From Hyalangium versicolor (GTDB taxonomy: Bacteria > Myxococcota > Myxococcia > Myxococcales > Myxococcaceae), in the NCBI RefSeq assembly GCF_020103695.1, contig NZ_JAHXBF010000031.1, positions 1 through 64,000 of the forward strand: 64,000 bases of DNA. The letters run 5' to 3'. Shown here one piece after another: positions 16,505-25,558 of the stretch; the first letter of the stretch is position 1; every line of letters begins with the position of its first letter. The notes under the pieces were generated by a model. That model saw nothing but the letters and a program-made list of their open reading frames with translations, had not been told where the DNA came from and made no database searches. Made by a program: the position numbers and the translations under genes.

Positions 16505-18100
16505 ATGACGACTGACAACCCGGCTGAGACTCCTGGGCCCGCCACCGAGGGCGGCTCCGTCGAGACAGTGCGCAAGGTCTACGCGAAGGACCTGCGGGAG
16601 AAGGACCGCGTCAACACAGTCTTCCGCGTCACGCAGAAGAACAAGGTGACGGCGCGCAGTGGCAAGGTGTTCCTCGCGCTGACGCTCGGGGACAAGAGCG
16701 GCGAGGTGGATGCCCGCATCTTCGACAAGGTGGACGAGTTCGAGCCCGGCTTCAATCCGGGCGACTACGTCCTCATCCAGGGCCATGTGATCAACTTCCA
16801 CGGCAAGACGCAGATCGTCGTGGAGGCGCTGGAGCGTCTGGATCCCGGTCCGCTCGATCCCAAGGAGTTCGAGGTTCCCCCGGCTCCGCCCGCCCCCGCC
16901 GAGACGGCTGCCCCCGCGGCCCCAGCGGCCAAGGAGGACAAGGGCCCGGAGAAGCAGGAGAAGGCCCAGGACAAGCCCCAGCAGGGCTCGGAGAAGCGCG
17001 AGGAGGGCTCGGAGAAGCGCGAGGAGAAGCGCGCGGGCCGCGACGACGGCGCGGGCCCCCGGGCCGTGGGATTGATTCGCGAGCTCATCACCGAGCGCGT
17101 GAGCGATCCGCACGTGAAGCAGTTGCTGGTCGCGTTCCTGGACGATCCACAGATCGCCGCAGGCCTGCCGATCGCTCCCGCGGCCAAGGGCATTCACCAC
17201 GCCTACCGCGGTGGGCTGGCAGAGCACCTGCTGTCGGTGATGCGGCTGACGCTGCGCGTGGCGGACCACTACCCCATGGCGGACAGGGATCTGCTGCTGG
17301 CGGGCGCCCTGCTCCATGACGTGATGAAGGTGGCGGAGATCTCCCCCGAGAAGGGGTTCGAATACACCGACGAGGGCAAGCTGGTCGGCCACCTGGTGAT
17401 GACGGCGCAGAAGATCCGCGAGAAGACGCTGGCCATCCCCGGCTTCCCTCCGGCGCTCGAGCACCACCTCACCCACCTGGTGCTCGCGCACCACGGGAAG
17501 CTCGAGTACGGCTCGCCCAAGCTGCCCATGACGATCGAGGCGTTCATCGTCCACTCGCTGGACACGTTGGATTCGCGGATCGCCTCGTGGCTGGAGGCCA
17601 TGGCGCGCGACCCCAACGAGCGCTGGACGGAGAACCTCAAGCACTACGAGCGCCAGCTCTGGAAGGGCCCCTCGCCCACCGCGCGAGGCAAGTCCCCGGT
17701 GGAGACGCGCCGCAAGTCCCGCGACGAGCGCCGCAAGAAGGAGAAGGGCGGCGGACAGCAGGGCGCCCAGGGCTCACAGCCGGGAGCCGAGGAAGGCACC
17801 CCGCCCGCCCCACGCGAGAAGAAGGATCGTCCGCCTCGGGAGGGCCGTCCGCCTCGAGAGGGCCGTCCGCCGCGTGAGGACCGCCCGCCCCGCGAAGACC
17901 GTCCGCCCCGCGAAGACCGTCCGCCCCGTGAGGATCGTCCGCCCCGCGAGGAGCGCCCACCCCGCGCGCCGCGCGATCCGAGCAGCCTGCCCCAGGAGCT
18001 GACCTTCAAGCCGTTCAGCGCGCTGACGTCGTTGTCTTCGACGTCGAAGCCCGAGGAGTCGGCACCGAAGTCCGACGGCGAAGGCTCCACGGAAGGCTGA
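16505..18100 (+). CDS. YhaM-like 3-5 exoribonuclease (OB fold plus HD domain) with long RPPRE-repeat tail
   Basis: The order matches YhaM. An OB-fold nucleic-acid-binding domain (about 25-120: VYAKDLREKDRVNTVFRV, GDKSGEVDARIFDKVDEF) is followed by an Ala/Glu/Lys-rich linker and then an HD domain (about 195-380). The HD domain has HHAYRGGLAEHLLSV, ALLHDVMKVAEI and LVLAHHGKLEYGSPKLP. YhaM usually reads HDIGK; here it is HDVMK, though the metal-binding His-Asp remains. The tail from about 400 is strongly basic, then has eight RPPRE/G-like units. The basic repeats may bind RNA or ribosomes (inference). The stop codon is one base before the next ATG, so the following gene is probably translationally coupled. 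Confidence 0.8.
   Translation: MTTDNPAETPGPATEGGSVETVRKVYAKDLREKDRVNTVFRVTQKNKVTARSGKVFLALTLGDKSGEVDARIFDKVDEFEPGFNPGDYVLIQGHVINFHGKTQIVVEALERLDPGPLDPKEFEVPPAPPAPAETAAPAAPAAKEDKGPEKQEKAQDKPQQGSEKREEGSEKREEKRAGRDDGAGPRAVGLIRELITERVSDPHVKQLLVAFLDDPQIAAGLPIAPAAKGIHHAYRGGLAEHLLSVMRLTLRVADHYPMADRDLLLAGALLHDVMKVAEISPEKGFEYTDEGKLVGHLVMTAQKIREKTLAIPGFPPALEHHLTHLVLAHHGKLEYGSPKLPMTIEAFIVHSLDTLDSRIASWLEAMARDPNERWTENLKHYERQLWKGPSPTARGKSPVETRRKSRDERRKKEKGGGQQGAQGSQPGAEEGTPPAPREKKDRPPREGRPPREGRPPREDRPPREDRPPREDRPPREDRPPREERPPRAPRDPSSLPQELTFKPFSALTSLSSTSKPEESAPKSDGEGSTEG
17825..17970 (+). repeat. Tandem 18-bp repeat encoding (D/G)RPPRE units
   Basis: About eight in-frame copies of an 18-base unit of the CGTCCGCCCCGCGAGGAC type encode RPPREG/RPPRED/RPPREE. 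The copies differ mostly by one codon, as expected for recent slippage expansion under reading-frame constraint. Confidence 0.9.
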
Positions 18101-18101
18101 C

Positions 18102-20051
18102 ATGTCGAAGCGTCGGCTCGGAGAGCGTCTGATCGAGGCCGGCCTCGTGACCGCCGAGGCCGTGGACAAGGCCCTGGATCACCAGAAGATCACCGGCTAC
18201 AAGCTGGGGGACTGTCTGGTGGAGCTGGGCCTGCTCCAGGAAGCGGCGCTGCTGCGCTTCCTGGCCGCCGAGTTCAACACCCGCTTCGTCTCCGCGGAGA
18301 AGCTGGCCAAGGCGAAGCTCCCCACGGACGTGCTGGACAAGCTCCCGGTGCGCATGGCCGAGGCCCAGGTGGTGCTGCCCCTGGCCTACGATCCGGAGCG
18401 CAAGCTGCTCTCGATCGTCGCCGCCGAGCCGCAGAACAAGTCGCTGCTGGACGAGATCGCCCTCGTCACCGGCGTGTCGGAGGTCTACGCATACGTGGGC
18501 CTGCGGAGCGCCATCGCCGCGGCCATCAAGAAGCACTACTACGGAGACCCCACCGCCTTCGCCACACTGGAGAATGGCGGCCCACAGGTGGTGCGCTCGG
18601 ACGCGGCGGCCATGGCGAGCGCCTACGACGCCACGGGCAGCGGAGCGCGAGCCGCCCCGCACCTCCAGCTCCGCTTCGAGACGGATGTCAGCGCCCGGGC
18701 CCGGTCCGCCGGGACCCAGATGTCGCGCATGTCCACGGGCTTGCGTGAGACGTCCGCATCGCGCTCGGGCGTGTCCGAGGTGGATTTCATCGAGTCGCTG
18801 AACATCCTCGTGGGCCTGCTGGAGCAGGAGCGGCCCCACCAGCGAGGGCACTCAGCGCAGTTGGCACGGCAGGCGGCCATCGTGGGCAAGCGCATGGGCA
18901 TGGCGCCGCGCGAGCTGGCCGCGATGAGCATCGCCGCCCACCTGCATGACCTGGGCAAGTCCGCCGAGCGCCACCACACGCTGGCCAGCAATGCCGTCAA
19001 CGCCGACTGGAAGACGGAAGCAAAGCGCCTGAGCAAGGCGCCCGTGAAGCTCTTCGAGAGCGTCAAGCTGCCCACCGCCGTGAGCACCATCCTCAACCAG
19101 TTGTACGAGGCCTATGACGGCTCGGGGCCACTGGGGACGAAGGGCGAGGACATCTCGCTGGGCGCACGCATCCTCGCCGCGGTGGACAGCTTCCTGGACC
19201 TGACGAAGAACCCGGCCAACGCGCACGGCAAGGCGCTCCCCAAGGCACAGGCGCTGGAACACCTGCGCAAGAACGCGGGCGTCCTCTACGATCCGGTGGT
19301 GGCGGACATCGTCGGGCAGGTGCAGAGCGGCGAGTTGCTGCGCCACCGCATCGTCCAGGACGGGCGCCAGGTGCTCATCGCCGAGTCGGACGAGGCCATC
19401 CGCACGGACATGCTGGAGTCCTCGCTCCGCCAGGGCCTGGTGGTGCACGCGTTCTCCACGCTGGACGGCGCCATGGACGGGCTGGCCCAGCGCGAGTGCG
19501 ATGTGCTCGTGGTGAGCCTGCGCTTCGGCATCCAGGACGTGACGGCGCTGCTCCAGTACGCGCGAGGCATGCCGGAGTGTGGCGGGCTGCCCATCATCGT
19601 GCTCGGAGAGCCGGACAACCCCACGCGGGAGCGGCTGCTGATGGCGGGCGCGACGGCGGTGGTCTCGGCCACGGACACGGACAAGGCGGCCGAGGTGCTC
19701 CGGCAGCTCTACGAGGACCGCATCGTCCACAACGGCCCGGCGCGCATGGTGCAGGGCAGCTACGACGAGCTGCCCCAGCTGGAACTGCTCAAGACTCTGG
19801 CCACCAAGTCCGGGAGGCTCCACCTGCGCCACCACTCGCTCGAGGGCTATCTGCACCTGGAGCACGGCAAGGTGGTGTTCGCCTCGTATGCCGGCCAGTC
19901 GGGTGAAGGCGCCATGCAGGCGCTGCTCAAGCTGAAGCAGGCGGACTTCCAATTCGACCCGGACTCCCTGCTGCTCGACCAGCCGCACCTCGACAAGGAT
20001 CTGGCGACGGTGACCAAGGAGCTCACGGCTCGCAAGGCCGCGAGCGCCTGA
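18102..20051 (+). CDS. Multidomain signalling protein: MshEN, degenerate HD-GYP, pseudo-receiver, PATAN/DUF4388
   Basis: Four domains are visible in 649 residues. Residues 1-60 carry the MshEN double motif, RRLGERLIEAGLVTAEAVDK...LDHQ then KLGDCLVELGLLQEAALLRFL, the c-di-GMP-binding pattern of MshE. Residues 225-400 have an HD-GYP-like fold, with GHSAQLARQA and HLHDLGKS, but the HHExxDGxGYP element reads YEAYDGSGPLG. Residues 428-545 look like a receiver whose phosphorylatable Asp site reads VVSLRF. Residues 555-640 match PATAN/DUF4388 (GRLHLRHHSLEGYLHLEHGKVVFA). It could therefore bind c-di-GMP and relay by contact rather than catalysis (inference). It follows the HD/OB nuclease gene by one base. 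Confidence 0.75.
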   Translation: MSKRRLGERLIEAGLVTAEAVDKALDHQKITGYKLGDCLVELGLLQEAALLRFLAAEFNTRFVSAEKLAKAKLPTDVLDKLPVRMAEAQVVLPLAYDPERKLLSIVAAEPQNKSLLDEIALVTGVSEVYAYVGLRSAIAAAIKKHYYGDPTAFATLENGGPQVVRSDAAAMASAYDATGSGARAAPHLQLRFETDVSARARSAGTQMSRMSTGLRETSASRSGVSEVDFIESLNILVGLLEQERPHQRGHSAQLARQAAIVGKRMGMAPRELAAMSIAAHLHDLGKSAERHHTLASNAVNADWKTEAKRLSKAPVKLFESVKLPTAVSTILNQLYEAYDGSGPLGTKGEDISLGARILAAVDSFLDLTKNPANAHGKALPKAQALEHLRKNAGVLYDPVVADIVGQVQSGELLRHRIVQDGRQVLIAESDEAIRTDMLESSLRQGLVVHAFSTLDGAMDGLAQRECDVLVVSLRFGIQDVTALLQYARGMPECGGLPIIVLGEPDNPTRERLLMAGATAVVSATDTDKAAEVLRQLYEDRIVHNGPARMVQGSYDELPQLELLKTLATKSGRLHLRHHSLEGYLHLEHGKVVFASYAGQSGEGAMQALLKLKQADFQFDPDSLLLDQPHLDKDLATVTKELTARKAASA

Positions 20052-20056
20052 GGTGG

Positions 20057-20833
20057 CTACGGCACTCGGAGCCCGAACAGGCCCGAGGCCGTCTTCGTGG
20101 TGATGGCGGCCAGTTCCTCCAGGGACACGCCCTTCAGCTCCGCCACCTTGCGCGCTGTCTCCACCACGTGCGCGGGCTCGTTCTTGCGCCCCCGGTGTGG
20201 CACCGGCGCCAGGAAGGGACTGTCCGTCTCCACCATGAGCCGATCCAGCGGGGTGAAGCGCACCGCGTCCTGGAGCGCCTCCGTCTTCTTGTATGTCACG
20301 ACTCCGGACAGGGAGATGTGGAACCCCAGATCCAGGTAGCGCCGCGCCGCCGCCGTGTCTCCCGTGAAGCAGTGGATGACGCCTCGGCGGATCCCCTCCT
20401 CCCGCAGGATGCCTTCGCAATCCTCGTGGGCATCGCGCACGTGGACCACCAGCGGTTTGTCCAGCTTGCGTGCCAGGGCGCACTGGCGCCGGAACACCTG
20501 TGCCTGCACGTCTCGCGGTGATCGATCGTAGTAGTAGTCCAAGCCCGCCTCGCCCACCGCGCGCAGCTCGGGCCGAGCGCAGGTGCGCTCCAGCGTGGCG
20601 AAGTCCTCTTCAGTGGCCCTCGCGGCCTCGTGAGGATGGATGCCCATCGTCGGCGACAGGAACTCCGGATGCGCGGCGGCCAGCTCCACCGCATTGCCCC
20701 AATCCCCGGGCCCCTGGAACTGCCCCACCACGACGGCATGCACCACCCCAGCCGCGCGGGCGCGGTCCAGGACGGCGATGACCTGCTCGTAGTCCGCGCG
20801 CTCCAGGTGACAGTGTGCGTCGATGAGTCTCAT
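20057..20833 (-). CDS. tatD: TatD-family metal-dependent hydrolase / DNase
   Basis: A TIM-barrel amidohydrolase-fold protein of 258 residues: LIDAHCHLE (HxH metal site), MGIHPHEA, GEAGLDYYYD with the metal-bridging Glu, LVVHVRDA, VIHCFTGD and VETDSPFLAPVPHRG with the metal Asp. TatD proteins are 3-5 exonucleases implicated in DNA fragmentation and repair. The ATG overlaps the stop of the HEAT-repeat gene before it (ATGA), placing it third in a metG-HEAT-tatD unit, a recurrent pairing because metG and tatD are neighbours in many bacteria. Confidence 0.93.
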   Translation of the reverse strand: MRLIDAHCHLERADYEQVIAVLDRARAAGVVHAVVVGQFQGPGDWGNAVELAAAHPEFLSPTMGIHPHEAARATEEDFATLERTCARPELRAVGEAGLDYYYDRSPRDVQAQVFRRQCALARKLDKPLVVHVRDAHEDCEGILREEGIRRGVIHCFTGDTAAARRYLDLGFHISLSGVVTYKKTEALQDAVRFTPLDRLMVETDSPFLAPVPHRGRKNEPAHVVETARKVAELKGVSLEELAAITTKTASGLFGLRVP

Positions 20834-21801
20834 GGCTTCTCCTGCAACAGTTCGTCGAGCTCCTCGCGCGCCTCAGGCGAAGTGAAGGTAGAGGCCACCG
20901 CTCGCACGCGCGCCTGGCCCTCGGGCAGTCCCAGCCGCCACAGCCCATCCGCCGCGTCCAGCCGGCAGTCCTCCGAGGCGCTCGCGTCCTCCAACAGGGC
21001 CACCAACCACGGCAGGGCCTTCGGGTCTCCCAGCCGCCCCAGCCCTCGCGCCGCCGTACCCCGGCACGGATCCTTCGGATCCTGAAGGATGGCGTGCAGC
21101 CGCTCCAGTGAGCCCGGGGCCTTCACCTCGCCGCACAGCTCCACCGCGAGCGCCCGATCCGCGCTCCACTTCTTCTGCGTGCGCTTGAGCAAATACTCCG
21201 CGCCCTCCGCCTCGCCCAGCTTCGCGAGCACCCCCGCAGCCTGGGTCCGCTCGAAGGCAGGGATCAACCATCGGCTGAAGAGCCGCTTCACGGCCGGCAA
21301 AGCGCGCGCGTCCCCCAGCTCCGCCAACGCCCCCAGCGCCCGGAAGCGCAGCACGTCGTTGTCCATCGCCTCCACGAGGATCTCCAACCCCGAGCTGTGC
21401 TTCAGCGCCGCCATGCCGCGAGCCGCCTCGAAGCGAATCTCGAAGATGGGATCCTCCAGCATCCGCGCCAGCGCCCCTCGCAGCTCCGGGATCGCCATGT
21501 CCGCGATCCGCCCCGTCGCCTCCAGGCGCACTCCGATATCCGCATCGGACAGCCGCGAGGTGAGCATGTCGGTCAGCTCCTCGAGCGACAGCACGAGCGT
21601 GGCCAGCCCGATGCCCGAGCGGCGGACCTCGCCCTGCGCATCCGCGAGCAGCCTCGCGAGCACCTCGGAGAACTCCGAGGCCCGCGAGGGATCCTCATCG
21701 ACGATCTGGACGAGCAACTGCGCGGCCTCGGTGCGGGCCTGTGGACGCTTCTCCCGCTCCAAGGCGAGCAGCGCGCGATCCCGCTCGGCCCGCCAGTCCA
21801 T
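20830..21801 (-). CDS. HEAT-repeat protein
   Basis: About 323 residues made of tandem helical repeats: VRLEATGRIADMAIPELRG, IRFEAARGMAALKHSSG, LRFRALGALAELGDARA, CRGTAARGLGRLGDPKA and CRLDAADGLWRLGLPEG are successive copies with the LGD/LGxP turn of PBS-lyase-type HEAT repeats. Such solenoids bind other proteins; no catalytic motif is present. The ATG at 21801 is chosen. A GTG nine bases earlier overlaps the metG stop and is equally conceivable. It sits between metG and tatD with overlaps at both ends, so it is cotranscribed, but the partner is unknown. Confidence 0.85.
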   Translation of the reverse strand: MDWRAERDRALLALEREKRPQARTEAAQLLVQIVDEDPSRASEFSEVLARLLADAQGEVRRSGIGLATLVLSLEELTDMLTSRLSDADIGVRLEATGRIADMAIPELRGALARMLEDPIFEIRFEAARGMAALKHSSGLEILVEAMDNDVLRFRALGALAELGDARALPAVKRLFSRWLIPAFERTQAAGVLAKLGEAEGAEYLLKRTQKKWSADRALAVELCGEVKAPGSLERLHAILQDPKDPCRGTAARGLGRLGDPKALPWLVALLEDASASEDCRLDAADGLWRLGLPEGQARVRAVASTFTSPEAREELDELLQEKP

Positions 21802-21806
21802 GACGC

Positions 21807-23915
21807 TCACTTCACCGCCGAGCCCGGAGGCACATCCCCCGGATCCAGCAGGGACAACTTCTGATCGGCCGTCTCCGCCGTCAGGAGCATGCCGCGAGAC
21901 TCGATGCCCTTGAGCTTCCGAGGCTTGAGGTTCGTCACCACCACCACGCGTCGGCCCGTCACCTGCTCCGGCGTGTACGCCAGCGCGATGCCCGACACGA
22001 TGGTGCGCGGAGCCGCCTCACCCAGGTCCACGGTGAGCTTGAGCAGCTTGTCCGCCCCAGCCACCTTCTCGGCCGCGAGGATCTTCCCGGCCTTGAGGTC
22101 CACCTTGGCGAAGTCGTCGTACTCGATCTCCGCCGGAGCCCCACCCACCCCCGCGCCCGGCGAGGCTTGCGTCGCGGGAGCAGCAGCCGGCTTCTTCTCG
22201 GCCTTGTCCGCCGCCTTCTTTTCTCCCTTCTTCGGAGCCTCCTTGGCGGGCTCGGGCTCGGCGGACGGAGGAATGAGGGCGTTCACCTTCTCCTCCTCCA
22301 GGCGGGGCAGCAGCGGCTCGGGCGTGCCGATGGGGCGGCTGCGATCCAGCAGCGGGTACTTCGCCTTCTCCAGCGCCGCGAACGTGAGCGGAGGAGCATT
22401 GAGCTGGTTGAACAGCTTCTCCGTCACCCGAGGCACCACGGGCGTCAGCAGCGCGCCGAGCAGGTAGGCCACGTCCGCCGCATCCGACAGGTCCGCGCGA
22501 GCAGCCTCCGGATCCGTCTTCAGCTTCGCCCACGGCGCCTGCGCCTGCAGGAAGCCGTTGGCCGACTGGGCAATCTCGACGATGACCTTGATGGCGTTGC
22601 GGAACTCCAGCTTCTCGAAGGACTCGCGCACCTCGGGCACGCGCGCCAGGGCAGCTTCAACAAGCACCTTGCCTGACCCCTCGCGGCCCGGAGCCAGCTT
22701 CCGCTCCAGCTGCCCCGAGATCATCGTCAGCCCGCGGTTGGCCAGGTTGCCCACGTTGTTCACCAGCTCGCCGTTCACGCGCAGCCGGAAGTCCTTGAGG
22801 TTGAGATCAAAGTCCTCGGGCCCCGGCCCCAGGCACGCCGCGTAGAAGTAGCGCAGGTAGCTCGGGTCCAGGTTGTCCAGGTACGTGCGCACGGGAACCA
22901 ACGTGCCGCGCCGCTTGGACATCTTCTCCCCGTTCACCGTGAGGTGGCCGTGGACCTTGATCTCGTTGGGCACGTGCAGGCCCGCGACTTCCAGCACCGC
23001 GGGCCAGAACAGCGCGTGGAAGTAGACGATGTCCTTGCCGATGAAGTGGAGGATCCGCGCGCCGCTGTCCTTGCTCCAGTAGTCCAGCGCGCTCTTCGCC
23101 TTGCCCGTCTCCTTGGCCCACTTCTCCGTGGTCGCCATGTACCCGATGGGCGCGTCCAGCCACACGTAGAAGTACTTGTCCGTCTCGCCCGGAATGGCGA
23201 AGCCGAAGTACGGCCCGTCGCGGCTGATGTCCCAGTCCGCCAGCCCCTTCTCGAAGAAGCTCTGCAGCTGCGTGGCGAGGCCCTGGTGCAGGAAGCCCGG
23301 CCGCTTGAGCACCTCGCGCAGGAAGCCCTCATGGCGAGACAGCTTGAAGAACAGGTGCGTCGAGTTCTTCCTCACCGGCGGCGTGCCGCACAGCGAGCAC
23401 TTCGGATCCAACAGGTCCGTGGAGCTGTACGCCTTGCCGCACTTCTCGCACGAATCGCCGTACTGATCCGTCGCCTTGCAGTTGGGGCAGGTGCCCTTGA
23501 TGAAGCGATCCGGCAGGAAGCGCTTGTCCGTCTCGCAGTACGCCTGCTCGATCTCCCGGCGCTCGATGTCGCCCTTCTCCTTGAGCCGGCCGTAGATGAG
23601 CTCCGCGTAGTGGCGATTCTCCGGAGAGTTGGTGGAGTGGAACCAGTCCACGCTCACCCCCAGCTCCTCGAAGTCCTTCTTGTGCAGGTTGTAGATGCCG
23701 GCGATGAACTCCTCCGGCTTGACGCCCTGCTTCGCCGCACTCAGCTCGATGGGCGTGCCGTGCGTGTCGTCCGCGCAGAAGTAGACGACGTCCTTGCCGC
23801 ACGAGCGCAGGAAGCGCACGTAGATGTCCGTCTGGATGTACTCGACGGCGTGGCCGATGTGGATGGGACCGTTCGCGTATGGAAGCGCGCTGGTGACGAG
23901 GATCTTCTCCGCCAT
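21807..23915 (-). CDS. metG: Methionyl-tRNA synthetase with fused C-terminal tRNA-binding domain
   Basis: Charges tRNA-Met with methionine. The 702 residues begin MAEKILVTSALPYANGPIHI with the HIGH signature. The zinc knuckle region has CPNCKATDQYGDSCEKCG and CSLCG. The second signature, near residue 330, is KMSKR instead of the common KMSKS. After the anticodon-binding helical domain comes a Lys/Ala/Glu-rich linker (about 545-590). The last 110 residues (FAKVDLKAGKILAAEKV, VVVVTNLKPRKLKGIES) form a Trbp111/EMAP-type domain. The ATG at 23915 is used; an in-frame start at 23975 would add 20 residues not typical of the family. It heads an operon with a HEAT protein and tatD. Confidence 0.97.
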   Translation of the reverse strand: MAEKILVTSALPYANGPIHIGHAVEYIQTDIYVRFLRSCGKDVVYFCADDTHGTPIELSAAKQGVKPEEFIAGIYNLHKKDFEELGVSVDWFHSTNSPENRHYAELIYGRLKEKGDIERREIEQAYCETDKRFLPDRFIKGTCPNCKATDQYGDSCEKCGKAYSSTDLLDPKCSLCGTPPVRKNSTHLFFKLSRHEGFLREVLKRPGFLHQGLATQLQSFFEKGLADWDISRDGPYFGFAIPGETDKYFYVWLDAPIGYMATTEKWAKETGKAKSALDYWSKDSGARILHFIGKDIVYFHALFWPAVLEVAGLHVPNEIKVHGHLTVNGEKMSKRRGTLVPVRTYLDNLDPSYLRYFYAACLGPGPEDFDLNLKDFRLRVNGELVNNVGNLANRGLTMISGQLERKLAPGREGSGKVLVEAALARVPEVRESFEKLEFRNAIKVIVEIAQSANGFLQAQAPWAKLKTDPEAARADLSDAADVAYLLGALLTPVVPRVTEKLFNQLNAPPLTFAALEKAKYPLLDRSRPIGTPEPLLPRLEEEKVNALIPPSAEPEPAKEAPKKGEKKAADKAEKKPAAAPATQASPGAGVGGAPAEIEYDDFAKVDLKAGKILAAEKVAGADKLLKLTVDLGEAAPRTIVSGIALAYTPEQVTGRRVVVVTNLKPRKLKGIESRGMLLTAETADQKLSLLDPGDVPPGSAVK

Positions 23916-24034
23916 GGACTCTCCTAGAGGGCGGCGGACTGTAGCCGCTCGAATGCCCGGGGTCATCGATTCCATCAGCCCTTCGATGCACTTCCCTGCG
24001 CCGGAGGCAGGGCCGGTGTTATGGACCCGATACG

Positions 24035-24832
24035 ATGTGTACCCTGCTGATCCTCCGCCAGGTCCACCCCGAGTGGCCCCTCATCCTCGCGGCCAACCGG
24101 GATGAGCTGTACGAGCGCCCCACCACCGGTCCGGAAGTGCTCCCCGGCACGCCCCGCATCGTCGTCCCCGGGCGGGACGCCGTGCATGGCGGCACGTGGA
24201 TGGGCGTGACGGACACAGGCCTTTTCGTGGGGCTGACCAATCAGCCCCGCTCGCTCACTCACGGTGTGGCCCCTCGCTCGAGGGGCGAGGTAGTGCTCAG
24301 CGCCCTGCGCGCCGGGAGTGTGGACGCCATCGAGCGCTACCTCGACACGCTCGATCCCTCGGCCTTCAGCCCCTTCAACCTGCTCTATGGAGACGCCTCG
24401 CGGCTGCGGGTGGCCTATGCCCGCCCCGGCGCCAGCCAGCTGATCCGCGAGGACGTCCCGGAAGGCATCCACGTGCTCCCCAATAACGTGCTGGACGCGC
24501 CCTCGCTCCCCAAGGTGCAGCGGGCCCGCATGCTCGCGGCCGAGCACGCCCGGCGCCCCTGGCCCGAGCTTTCCCTGCGACTCCAGGAAGTGCTGGCCGA
24601 CCACCACCTGCCGGCCCTGGAGCAGCTCCCCGAGCCGCCGCCCGACGCCTCCCTTTCGCCAGAGATGGCCCGGCAGCTCCAGGCCCTCTGCATCCACACC
24701 CCGGCCTACGGAACGCGCTCCTCGGCGATTCTGGCCCTCGCCCCGGGCCGTGTGGGCCACTTCCTCGTGTCCCAGGTGCCGCCATGCCAGCACGCGTTTC
24801 AGGACCATTGGAGCCTGCTCGCCCCACTGTGA
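24035..24832 (+). CDS. NRDE-family (TANGO2-like) protein
   Basis: The product begins MCTLLILRQ with Cys2, as in all NRDE proteins, and contains the defining LILAANRDELYERPT plus GGTWMGVTDTGLFVGLTN. The fold resembles N-terminal nucleophile hydrolases. The eukaryotic relative TANGO2 is linked to acyl-CoA or haem homeostasis, but no bacterial reaction is settled. At 265 residues it has full length. It is a single gene: the divergent metG lies behind it and a response-regulator gene follows after about 240 bases in which I see no further gene. Confidence 0.88.
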   Translation: MCTLLILRQVHPEWPLILAANRDELYERPTTGPEVLPGTPRIVVPGRDAVHGGTWMGVTDTGLFVGLTNQPRSLTHGVAPRSRGEVVLSALRAGSVDAIERYLDTLDPSAFSPFNLLYGDASRLRVAYARPGASQLIREDVPEGIHVLPNNVLDAPSLPKVQRARMLAAEHARRPWPELSLRLQEVLADHHLPALEQLPEPPPDASLSPEMARQLQALCIHTPAYGTRSSAILALAPGRVGHFLVSQVPPCQHAFQDHWSLLAPL

Positions 24833-25069
24833 GGGGGCCTGTCCCCCACACCCTGAGGGGTGCTCACTCCCCACCTCTCACTGGGTCGTTGCAGACCTCG
24901 ACGAATTGTCTGAGAGTGGAACAATCGGTTGATACTGCCCGGAACAATCTCCCCGGGCACCCATGGGTCAGGTAAGACCTATGAGGTCGAGGATGACCCT
25001 CACTTTTCACCGGGTTTCCAAGGGAGACGTGGTGGCCTGAGGCTTGCTAGCCACCCGAAGGGTCCTTTC

Positions 25070-25459
25070 ATGGCGAAGATCCTCATCGTCGACGACGAAG
25101 TGCAGGTGGCCAGCGCGCTTCGGCGGCTGTTCCGGCGCGAGGGGTTTGCCGTGGAAGTGGCGCTCAACGGCGAGGAGGCGCTGCAGAAGCTCTCCACGTT
25201 CGACCCGGACCTGGTCATCTCCGATTTCCGGATGAAGGGGATGAACGGCGCGGAATTGCTGGAGCGGGTGCTGCGCGTGGCTCCGAGGGCCGTGCGGATC
25301 CTGCTGTCGGGGCACGCGGACCTGTGGAGCACCTCGCCGTCCTCGTCGGCCCAGGCGGTGTCGCACTTCATCAGCAAGCCGTGGGATGACGATCACCTCG
25401 TTTCGCGCGTGCGGAGCCTGCTGGGAGGCCCGCAGGAGCCCTCCCCGTCGAGTCCCTGA
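25070..25459 (+). CDS. Single-domain response regulator
   Basis: The 129 residues are a receiver domain only: ILIVDDEVQVASAL (acidic pair), VISDFRMKGMNG with the phosphorylatable Asp, ILLSGHAD (Ser at the switch position) and SKPWDDDHL with the conserved Lys. There is no output domain, so it must act by protein contact, as CheY-type or relay regulators do. The PWDDD after the Lys is frequent in receivers linked to HD-GYP output. The ATG at 25070 begins exactly at MAKILIVDDE. No kinase is adjacent; the next gene is a HEAT-repeat protein 100 bases downstream. Confidence 0.88.
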   Translation: MAKILIVDDEVQVASALRRLFRREGFAVEVALNGEEALQKLSTFDPDLVISDFRMKGMNGAELLERVLRVAPRAVRILLSGHADLWSTSPSSSAQAVSHFISKPWDDDHLVSRVRSLLGGPQEPSPSSP

Positions 25460-25558
25460 GCCGAGCAGGCAGCCAGGGATGCCGCGGACCCGTCCTTTCG
25501 GGCATGGGGGGCGCTTTCGAACTCCGCCGCCTACATCAACGGCTAGACTGCGCCGCCC

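Noticed and set aside
17825-17970. 18-bp repeats as a possible regulatory array
   Set aside because: They are in frame inside the OB/HD nuclease gene and explained as an expanded RPPRE tail.
24833-25069. Possible small gene in front of the response regulator
   Set aside because: The frame upstream of ATG 25070 is open but has no ribosome site and the receiver fold begins exactly at MAKILIVDDE.
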